From Pleurostoma richardsiae (Eukaryota > Ascomycota > Sordariomycetes > Calosphaeriales > Pleurostomataceae): a stretch of 64,000 nt of DNA. The notes under the pieces were generated by a model, which worked only from the letters and a program-made list of their open reading frames with translations, did no database searches and had not been told where the DNA came from. The stretch lies in contig JANBVO010000002.1 of the NCBI GenBank assembly GCA_030052745.1, positions 744,001 through 808,000 on the forward strand, read 5' to 3'. Shown here piece after piece: positions 56,666-64,000 of this stretch. The first letter of the stretch is position 1, and every line of letters begins with the position of its first letter. The position numbers were made by a program, and so were the translations under genes.

Positions 56666-57843
56666 CGTGGCTGGTCGCTCGGCGGTCGCAAAAGGCGGGA
56701 GCGCGGGACTGGAGACGTCGACGGTGGTGTTGATGATGGATGGGACGGTGCGCGGTGCGGTCAGAGTCGGGTTTCCATGCTCAGAGACGATGTGCCGTAT
56801 GGGTGCGATTTTTTCGGCGGAGGATTATCGAGGGCAGGGAGGAGGATGAGGAGATGGAGATGGATGTGCTGGTTCGTTCGACCAGCTTTGGACTAGCGAC
56901 GAAGACCTCATCGATTCAGATTGGCCCTTGTTGACTTTTGGGTAAAAAAATGGGCGGTTGTGACTGGCCAGCAGCTGGTCACTGCTCGATGGAGCGAGTG
57001 TTGCTGCGAGCTTCCATCGCGCTAATCCGCCTTTGGCCGGTTCCACGTGAGCTGCGCCAGCTGGCAGTGGTGCTTTCCACCTGACTGCCTGCGGCTGACG
57101 TGTAATGTACCTCCGTACCCTCCCCCTCCTCCCTGCCCCAGCCGGTACCTGACCCCAAACTACGGAATACGTACCGCTAGCTGCGTTAAGTGATCTCAGC
57201 TCTCAGCTGCCGTTCAGCTAACAGTCAGAGCACAAAGGCGCCTTGGAAACAGTTGAAAGAGACACAGAGCAGGCGGGACGCTTGCGAACACACAAAGATG
57301 CTCCGAAGCATCTCGCTCTGCTCTCACCTTTCCCAGCTGCCAGCCTGGTATGCGGTCGGACGAAATCAACCCATTTGATGTCTCCATCAATTCGTCTCAT
57401 CTCTTAACAGCCGCTAACTGGTGACATCATTTTTACCCGCAGAGCCTCAAGCGCCGCTGATACCCGGAGATAACGACTGTGAAGCTCCACCAAACCGCTA
57501 CCACCACCACTACCCCAACCACCATGATGATAGCCCTGCAAGATTGTAAAATGAACTGAGGACCACCAAGCCGACAACTCGACGGTTTCTACTACATAGA
57601 GATCCTGCAGGGTGTGATCGGGTTGGCTGTTGGGTGATTGTGATAGCCCGAGTACATCAGACCTGCCGCCTGCAGCCACTCGGCACACCTCGGTTACTCC
57701 ATCCTCACGCTCGAGCTACTGTATACTTCGCGCGTCGCAAGCAGCCACGGTTGAACATTTGTATACCCACGTCCTCATTATGGGCGAGGTTTCTAGGGTG
57801 TAGTTCGGCCGCCGCGCTACTGACGTGCCACGGGGAGCACACG
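56666..57843. promoter_or_regulatory. Divergent promoter region between NUP133 and AFG1
   Basis: 1.18 kb between divergent starts. The AFG1 frame stays open upstream to 57634 without an ATG. A C-box-like ATGATGA at 57522-57528 with CTGA at 57557-57560 was noted but no rRNA match is recognised. Otherwise nothing is seen. Confidence 0.45.
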
Positions 57844-59811
57844 ATGGCTGCCGTACTGCCGAAGCGGTTCGTCGCAACCACCCGGTCGGTCACCATCACC
57901 GACCCGCTGGTCAAGTACAATGCCCTTGTCACGACCGGCGTGTACCAGCCCGACCTGGCTCAGCATCGTCTCGCCCATCATCTGCAGAAGCTGTACGTAA
58001 GACTCAAGGACTACTCTCCGCCTGCGGAATATCGCGCACGGCTCCGCGAGGTCACACAGGCCATCACTCGAGCCAAGGAGTCCGAGTCCACGGATGAACT
58101 CGCGGTTGAGAGCCATCCTATCCGTCGCAACCCCATTTTTGCCCGCTTCTTCAGCCGCATCGAGGGCAAGGACAGCCTTGCTCTGACGCGGGTTCTGACA
58201 AGCTACGAAGGCGCCCTTGAGATCGACTCGCCGAAGGGCCTCTTCCTATCCGGTGAAGTAGGAACCGGCAAGTCGATGCTCTTGGATCTCTTGGCTGACG
58301 GGCTCCCTACGAGCCGCAAGAGGCGGTGGCATTTCAATACCTTCATGCTCTACACCTTCTCGTCGCTGGAGCAGTTCCGCACATCCCATCCGTCTATCCC
58401 AGGAGAGGAAAATGAATACTCTCTGCTGTGGTTCGCCAAGAAGCTGATTGACGAGTCTCCCATCCTCTTCTTGGACGAGTTCCAGCTGCCCGACCGCACA
58501 TCGAGCAAGATCTTGAGCAACTTGTTCGTTATCTTCTTTCAGCTAGGGGGCGTTCTGGTGGTCTCCTCGAACCGGATGCCCGAAGAGCTCGAGAAAGCAA
58601 CCGGTACTTACTATACTCCTCCCATTACCGGCGGGCTGTTCGGCCACTTCCTTGGCATAAGAAGAGCAAAACAGCTCCAAGGAGAGATGTTCGGGCAGAC
58701 AAGTGATTTTGCTGCTTTCCTTGAGGTGCTGAAAGCTCGCTGTGACTTTTGGCACTTGGAAGGCGCTAGAGATTGGCGCCGGCGCGAAGCTGAGGTGTTT
58801 CTAGAGGACAAGAATGAACTATTTGATGAGACACTCGGCATCCTTGAAGCCCTGAAGAGCGAGGCTGGGGCCGAGACCAGTGGTCAAACTGAGGAGCAAG
58901 CAGTGGCTTTAGAGAAGCCCAGCAAATTCATTCTCTCCGCAGAGAGCGAACCATCCTGGAACAAGGTTATTGAGGAAAGCGTCCCCCGAGAGGCTCCGGT
59001 TGCGTCAATACCGTGGCAGTCAGGAGAGCTGATCGTTTATGCGAGGGCCGTGAGAGTTCCCAAGCAGTATGGGAGAGTCTGCTACTGGGATTTCAACGAA
59101 CTTGTTGAGTCGTTCGGGCCTGCCGATTACATATCACTGGCGTCTAACTTCCATACCTTCATCATTGACCGAGTGCCAGTCCTTACGCTCTCAATGAAGA
59201 ATGAAGCAAGACGCTTCATCACCTTCCTTGATGCTCTCTACGAGGCACGATGCAAGCTCATCATCCGGGCTGAAGTAGGCCCCGATGATCTTTTCTTCCC
59301 GGATATGCGACCATCATCCACCCCCACAGACGGAAAGTCCTCTCCGGGAGAGGTTGAAGACTCAGAAGACGCGACATACTCGGAGACAGTCGCGGAAGTG
59401 TTCCAGGACCAAGTGTCTCCGTTCCGGCCTAATGTGTCGACGTATTCGGAGTCGCCTAATTCCCGGTACCCAGACCAGGACTCGGAGTTTGGCATGGAGA
59501 AGAAGGTTGACTTTGTTAAGACGGGATCAGCCTTCACGGGAGAAGACGAGCGCTTCGCCTACAAGCGGGCAGCAAGCCGGCTGTGGGAGCTGTGCAGTGC
59601 GCAGTGGCACGCGCGGACCGGCGACTGGTGGCAGCCCCTGCCTGCTGAATCCAGGCATTGGGAAGGTTCCGAGGCTTCGGTGCCCCTCGCCGCAAGCCCG
59701 CCTAGGCCGGCTCCGACAGATGTCACGTACGGGCCGGTGGTCGAGTTGGATGAGCCGGCCGGACTTGCGCGACTCAGGATCGACTTTTTGAAGAAGAAGC
59801 ACCAGGAGTGA
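57844..59811 (+). CDS. AFG1: Mitochondrial AAA-type ATPase AFG1 (LACE1)
   Basis: AFG1/LACE1 ATPase of the mitochondrial inner membrane, linked to turnover of respiratory-chain subunits. One exon, 655 aa; the ATG at 57844 is the first in the frame. The N-terminus MAAVLPKRFVATTRSVT is basic and could act as a short presequence. SPKGLFLSGEVGTGKSMLLD carries Walker A at about 137-144, and ILFLDEFQLPD is Walker B at about 207-217. VVVSSNR-type sensor I reads VLVVSSNRMPEELEKA. The later block FNELVESFGPADYISLASNF and FIIDRVPVLTLSMKNEARRF is diagnostic for the family, which lacks other AAA-protein second domains. Acidic, low-complexity inserts lie at about 335-365 and 500-580, longer than in yeast Afg1. 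Confidence 0.93.
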   Translation: MAAVLPKRFVATTRSVTITDPLVKYNALVTTGVYQPDLAQHRLAHHLQKLYVRLKDYSPPAEYRARLREVTQAITRAKESESTDELAVESHPIRRNPIFARFFSRIEGKDSLALTRVLTSYEGALEIDSPKGLFLSGEVGTGKSMLLDLLADGLPTSRKRRWHFNTFMLYTFSSLEQFRTSHPSIPGEENEYSLLWFAKKLIDESPILFLDEFQLPDRTSSKILSNLFVIFFQLGGVLVVSSNRMPEELEKATGTYYTPPITGGLFGHFLGIRRAKQLQGEMFGQTSDFAAFLEVLKARCDFWHLEGARDWRRREAEVFLEDKNELFDETLGILEALKSEAGAETSGQTEEQAVALEKPSKFILSAESEPSWNKVIEESVPREAPVASIPWQSGELIVYARAVRVPKQYGRVCYWDFNELVESFGPADYISLASNFHTFIIDRVPVLTLSMKNEARRFITFLDALYEARCKLIIRAEVGPDDLFFPDMRPSSTPTDGKSSPGEVEDSEDATYSETVAEVFQDQVSPFRPNVSTYSESPNSRYPDQDSEFGMEKKVDFVKTGSAFTGEDERFAYKRAASRLWELCSAQWHARTGDWWQPLPAESRHWEGSEASVPLAASPPRPAPTDVTYGPVVELDEPAGLARLRIDFLKKKHQE

Positions 59812-60484
59812 ACGATGGCAACGCGCCGCTCTAACGAGCGACTGGCGAGCGGGGCTCGTCTTATAGCGCCGGGGACGACGTCAGCCGTCTATGTGTCTTT
59901 TTTTTGGCTCAGGATACGGCATGGATTGTTCGAAGGCACATCGGCTGCGAATGTACAGAGCATCTACACTAATCTGTGACGAAGAATGATTGGCGGCCAA
60001 ATTCCCAGAATGTCGCCGGAGCCAGGGTTCAAGGGCTCCGAGGGCCGTTTCAGGAAACACATGTTGGGCAAACCTCATGATTTCTTGGGAGCATCACCAT
60101 CCTACAAAATGAGAGAGAAATACCAGTTCAATATAACAGAAAACAAAATAGACATGGTTTACAGTTACACGACGTCCGGCAATTCTCTGCGCCAAACACG
60201 AACGCTCGGGTTGCCCCAAAATTTGCTGGTATAACGAATGTCTTCCCACGCACAAATGACCTGGTCATGTTACCGATACGGTCGGTGAAGGCTCACCGGA
60301 AGATCTGCCGCCGGAGGGTGACATCCATCATGTAAGTAAGGAAGCTTCCCCGCAAGGGCGTTGAGAAGGGTCGGTCATGGCTCTGTGTTTGTATGTTAGC
60401 TTTCACGCATTCCAATGCCATCAAATTCTTTGGTTTGTGATTTCGCCCCAGCTTCCCGGCTCTACGATGTGATTGACAGCAGCC
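59812..60484. other. Intergenic between AFG1 and the GT90 gene
   Basis: 673 bases between genes on the same strand: AFG1 3' UTR and the GT90 promoter. A T8 run is at 59898-59905. No coding pattern is recognised. Confidence 0.45.
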
Positions 60485-62123
60485 ATGGTGATGCGAGACA
60501 AGACGACCCTGAGTCCAAGGCGGATGAGGGAAGCGAGGCAGGGCATGTACTGCCTCCTCGGCAGCTGCATGCTCTTGTACTTTCTCTACTTCACGCTCGC
60601 GACACCACGGCAGGGTAAGACGCTGTCTGTCCCGAGTGGACTGAAACGCAAGCAACACCCGCCGGAGCTGCTGAACAACCTGTCCCTCACCGAAGAGCAG
60701 TGTAGCGCGGCGTTTCCGGGCCTGACATGGCCTATAGATGACGCCGTAGCCATGGGGTCGTTCGAGCTCGAATACCGAGGGGCTTCCGGGCCCGTCATAG
60801 GAAGGATCAAGGACAACAAGGTGAGTAGCGCAGCACCAGCCACAAGGACCATGTGGGACTGTCTCGTTGACCGGGTCTTCAAGTTGTACATAATCTCAGC
60901 GCAGAGAAACGCCGACCTCTCCCAAGAAATGATCAACGTGAGCCTCTCTCGCCCGCACCCATCTTCACCCTCACTCATCTCACCCCTTTTCACTCTGCCA
61001 GTCCCGCACCGCCGCCCTCGCCCAGCTCCACCGCGCCCTCCTCACTTCTCCCGCACCCCTCCCCGACGCTATCTTCGCCCTCAACATCCAGGACCAGCCC
61101 TTCGGCACCGCCTGGACCTACTCCCGGCAGTCCTATCCCCCGGACCGCGGCTCCGCCGCCCGCGCCTTCCTCATGCCGCACTTCTCCTTCTGGGCCTGGC
61201 CCCTCCCCTTCGTCGGCTCCGTCGGCCGCGCCGCCGCCGCCGCCGAGCGCGTCGAGGCGGAGTACGCCTCCTTCACGGACAAGATCCCGCGCGCGGCGTG
61301 GCGCGGCACGAGCTGGTACGGCAGCGTGCAGAACCCACGGCTCAGGGCGAACCTGCTCGCCGCAACCAAGGGGAAGGAGTGGGCGGACGTCGAGGCGCTG
61401 GTCTGGGACACCGGTCACGGCGGCGGCGTAGCCGAGGAGCAAGCACCAGCAGCAGGAGGCGCGGGGGCAGGGGCGGTGGGCGCAGCGGCGAGGAAGCAGC
61501 GCACCGCGACCAACGCGATGCCCATCGAGGACTTCTGCCGGTACCGGTACGTGCTGCACACCGAGGGCATCACTTACTCGGGGCGGTTCCAGTTCCTGCA
61601 GATGTGTGCCAGCGTGATGATCACCCCGCCCATCGCATGGATGCAGCACACGACGCACCTAGTGCGGCCGCTCTTCAGCAGCAGCCTGGACCTCGAGCCG
61701 CGGGAGAAGCTGGCGGCGGCACAACGGGGACGGCAGGGAGGAGAGGAGGGAAAGAGTGGGGCTCCCGGTACGGCAGAGGCGGGCATCACGGCTCGGTGGA
61801 AACCCTCGGAGCGGGTCCGCGCGGCGTGGCCCGTGCAGCACCCGCCGGAGGAGGCCAACATCGTGTTCGTGGCGCCGGACTGGTCCGACCTGGAGCAGAC
61901 GGTCATGTGGCTGGAGGCGCACCCGAAGGTCGCGGCAGGGATCGCGAGCAGGCAGCGGGAGATGTTCGTGGGCGGCGGATACTTCAGCCCGGCGGCGGAG
62001 ACGTGCTACTGGCGGGCGCTGGTCCGGGGCTGGAGCAAGGTGGTGAGGACGGACGGGGAATCGTGGCAGGGTGTCGGGGAAGGTATGAGATATGAGGAGT
62101 TCAGTCTGACTAACGGGGCGTGA
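60485..62123 (+). CDS. Glycosyltransferase family 90 (CAP10-like) type II membrane protein
   Basis: Golgi-type glycosyltransferase of the CAP10/GT90 family; in Cryptococcus relatives add xylose to capsule polysaccharide and glycolipids, but the substrate here is unknown. Exons 60485-60820, 60884-60937 and 61002-62123 give 503 aa. A short cytosolic basic N-terminus precedes the membrane anchor MYCLLGSCMLLYFLYFTLA (about 21-39). GRIKDNKLYIISAQRNADLS spans intron 1, LPDAIFALNIQDQPFGTAW follows intron 2, then HFSFWAWPLPFVG and the CAP10 core FCRYRYVLHTEGITYSGR with FQFLQMCASVMITPPIAW. Two Gly/Ala-rich inserts (near 262-283 and 357-377) look like lineage expansions. Intron 1 ends at a less common CAAG acceptor; the frame and family pattern support it. 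The open frame running on through the introns is not the product. Confidence 0.88.
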
Positions 62124-62396
62124 ATATGCTCATGAACCTTACAAGAAAGCCAACAGTTCTGTATATAAGAGATATCAGTCGAATCCACAGCTGTACATAA
62201 CCCATTCTGCGGATGATTCTGGAGGATAACTACCTCATATTTGTCTGGTAGCGACTATCCGGCGTCGCATCATGAAGCTATAGCCTTGAGGTCCGCGACA
62301 CGCAAATTTCAGAGAGTGAGAGAGCTCAAGACTGAGTTCATTGACTTCTTTCTATCATAGCTGTATTCTTATTATCTTCAGTATCCCCAAGCGTCT
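62124..62396. other. Convergent 3' region between GT90 and AP-3 mu genes
   Basis: 273 bases between facing stop codons; only 3' UTR sequence is expected. Confidence 0.5.
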
Positions 62397-64000
62397 TCAG
62401 CACCGTATCTCCACCCCTCCCTTGCTGACAGTCAGATACTTCACCCCCTTATACGGCTTCACCCCCTCGCCCAGCCCGCGGCTCCTCCGCGGGTCCAGCA
62501 CGATGCTCTCCACCTTGATCCCGCTCGGCAGCCACCCCTTGACCGCGAAGCTCACCGACGCCGAGCCCGGCATCAACATCCTGTTCTGCGCCGCCCTCCT
62601 CGCGTCCCGATTCTTCGCGTCTTCCCCGGAAGCGGCATCCCCGCCCCCCTCCGCGCTGTCCAGCTTCGCCGCCGCCGGCCGCGCGACGTCCGCCTGGTAC
62701 GGCTCGTCGTACAGCGCGTAGTCCTTCCTGAACCCTAGGCCGTTCGGGTCTGCGTCGCCGTCCCCGTCCTCGTCCTCGTCGTCCGGCGGCGGGCCCGCGA
62801 CCGTGCACCGCAGCATGAAGAACGAGGTCCCGGACGCCAGCTCCTTCGCGGGGATGTGCCACTCCAGCCGGCGGTCACCGGGGCTGTACGTCGCGTCGCC
62901 CTTCGTGGGGCGTATCTCAGGCAGGTTGCGCACCTCCGCCGGTAGCGGCACCGATACGACCACGTCCTCCAGCAGTGGCGCCGCTGGCGTGCCCGCGTGC
63001 GCGACGCCTCCCCTGCCGAGACCGCTAGATCCTCCCCCCCTTCCGAACCCACCCGCCGAAGCGGAGCTCGCGACCCCGGTCCCGAACGACCTGTTCACGT
63101 GCAGTCTGACCTCGAAGTCCGCGCCCGCCGGTCCTAGGCCTGTCTTCACCTCGATGTTCACAGGTAGACGCAGGTTGTTGCTACTGGACACGTCGAGCTT
63201 CTTCCCAGCAGCACCCCCACCGACGGCAGAGGGCAGCAAGTCGACCTCGTACCCAGCCAGGACGAACCGCCCGTCCGGCGGCACGAAGCTCAGCTCGCCG
63301 GGCCGCTCGCGCCACCTCGCGAGGCGCACGCACGGGTGGAACACCGGCAGCTCCATGACGCTGCCGAGCTCGTGCTTGCCCGCCGGGCCCGTCAGGCTGA
63401 GCAGCACGTCCGGCACCCCCGACACCTTGCTCGTGAAGGCGATGGTGCCGCTCGCCAGCGCGCTGAGCGGCCGCCCGCTCGGCGCCAGCGTCACGCTCAG
63501 CGACTCCACCACGTCCGCGTACAGCTCGTTGCTCGTGTGCCGCACGTTGGCCCGCCGCCAGGGAAGCGCCGGGCCGAGTGTCGCGCTGCTGAGGCCACCG
63601 CCGCCGCCGCCGCCGCCGCCGCCGTTTCCGAGGCTGGGCAGGCCGTGGCCGCCCCTGCCGATGCCCACTATGCCGGGGGAGGGCGAGCGGCCGAAGTCCG
63701 CGGCGGTCTTGCCGCCCGGCAGGGCGATGCCGCCGAGCAGGCGGCCCACCCAGCCCTCGACCTCGACGAGGTCGCGCAGGGCGTTGGGCTCGGTGGTGGC
63801 GACAGTCCCGGCGTCGCAGAGCTCGGTGAGAAGCTGGGCGGCCACGTCGTAGGCGGACTCGATCTTGGAGGCGAGCAGCGGCGCGCCGAGGAACTCCTCG
63901 AGGGCGTCGACGACGCGGTGCAGGAACTCGAGGGCCAGCAGGGGCTCGACCTCGGAGGAGGTGGTGAGGAGCAGCAGCAGGTTCGCGTGCTCGAGGGAGA
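62397..64000 (-). CDS. APM3: AP-3 adaptor complex mu subunit, 5' end missing
   Basis: Cargo-binding mu chain of AP-3, which sorts proteins from Golgi/endosomes to the vacuole. The gene runs off the right edge; 534 codons are visible in one frame with no intron. The first visible part (LEHANLLLLLTTSSEVEPL, EFLHRVVDALEEFLG, KIESAYDVAAQLLTELCDAG) is the end of the longin domain. LPWRRANVRHTSNELYADVV starts the mu homology domain, followed by VLLSLTGPAGKHELGSV, FVPPDGRFVLAGYEV, LPAEVRNL, RRLEWHIPAKELASGTSFF and SFAVKGWLPSGIKVESI. A poly-Gly run (about ten residues, from a CCG repeat at 63595-63624) sits in the linker, and acidic DEDEDGDGD and charged inserts extend the C-terminal domain. WRRANVRHTSNE separates it from AP-1 and AP-2 mu. 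Confidence 0.9.
   Translation of the reverse strand, partial: SLEHANLLLLLTTSSEVEPLLALEFLHRVVDALEEFLGAPLLASKIESAYDVAAQLLTELCDAGTVATTEPNALRDLVEVEGWVGRLLGGIALPGGKTAADFGRSPSPGIVGIGRGGHGLPSLGNGGGGGGGGGGLSSATLGPALPWRRANVRHTSNELYADVVESLSVTLAPSGRPLSALASGTIAFTSKVSGVPDVLLSLTGPAGKHELGSVMELPVFHPCVRLARWRERPGELSFVPPDGRFVLAGYEVDLLPSAVGGGAAGKKLDVSSSNNLRLPVNIEVKTGLGPAGADFEVRLHVNRSFGTGVASSASAGGFGRGGGSSGLGRGGVAHAGTPAAPLLEDVVVSVPLPAEVRNLPEIRPTKGDATYSPGDRRLEWHIPAKELASGTSFFMLRCTVAGPPPDDEDEDGDGDADPNGLGFRKDYALYDEPYQADVARPAAAKLDSAEGGGDAASGEDAKNRDARRAAQNRMLMPGSASVSFAVKGWLPSGIKVESIVLDPRRSRGLGEGVKPYKGVKYLTVSKGGVEIRC
63595..63624. repeat. CCG/GGC trinucleotide run in AP-3 mu
   Basis: About ten tandem CCG units, read on the minus strand as glycine codons in the linker between the longin and mu homology domains. 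Confidence 0.88.

Noticed and set aside
57522-57560. C box (ATGATGA) and CTGA upstream of AFG1 considered as a second snoRNA
   Set aside because: The bases before CTGA match no rRNA segment I recognise, spacing is short, and no C'/D' boxes follow.
57634-57843. N-terminal extension of AFG1 back to 57634
   Set aside because: The frame is open but contains no ATG before 57844.
1-64000. Transposons, virus-like elements and secondary-metabolite clusters
   Set aside because: No transposase, reverse transcriptase, integrase, terminal repeat, or polyketide/peptide synthase pattern was seen. MCT1 is a stand-alone mitochondrial enzyme.

Overview
The window reads as nuclear DNA of a filamentous ascomycete, most likely a Sordariomycete. 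Genes are GC-rich, with short introns of about 47-212 nt (mostly 50-110), GTRNGT-type donors and CTAAC/CTGAC branch points, on both strands and without operons. Fungus-typical families are present: Zn2Cys6 regulators, an SPX membrane protein, a GT90 glycosyltransferase and a CorA-like protein. The order within the class is not settled from sequence alone.

Left part (1-8.3 kb): a 5'-truncated amidohydrolase converges on a five-exon nitronate monooxygenase. Then come the RNA polymerase III initiation factor BRF1 and, 600 bp further on, an intron-bearing tRNA-Tyr(GUA).

8.3-22 kb: the SSU-processome protein MPP10, then a small accessory-looking pair transcribed divergently: a degenerate AIG1-like GTPase and an eight-exon CorA-like membrane protein. 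After a 3-kb gap come an SPX-domain membrane protein and a small secreted cysteine-containing protein.

22-27.4 kb: eEF1B-alpha, whose second intron carries a C/D snoRNA with the snR18/U18 guide to the large rRNA, then a p24 cargo-receptor subunit and SWC4 of the SWR1/NuA4 complexes. Next is the largest gene-poor stretch, 27.4-35.8 kb. It ends at a regulator that fuses a Zn2Cys6 DNA-binding domain to a NodL/maltose-acetyltransferase-like left-handed beta-helix.

39.5-64 kb: a second Zn2Cys6 regulator with a fungal MHR domain, a TRAPPC2L/Tca17-like TRAPP subunit, mitochondrial malonyl-CoA:ACP transacylase (MCT1), a membrane-type casein kinase I, nucleoporin Nup133, the mitochondrial AAA ATPase AFG1, a GT90/CAP10 glycosyltransferase, and the AP-3 mu subunit running off the right edge.

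Most of the window is conserved housekeeping content (transcription by Pol III, ribosome biogenesis, translation, chromatin, vesicle traffic, mitochondria). The parts worth a second look are the intronic snoRNA, the pseudo-GTPase/CorA pair, the DNA-binding-domain/acetyltransferase fusion, three very short exons and the 8.5-kb gene-poor interval. I saw no transposon, virus-like element, rRNA gene or CRISPR array. All exon boundaries were worked out by hand from splice signals, reading frame and remembered family consensus, without transcript data.
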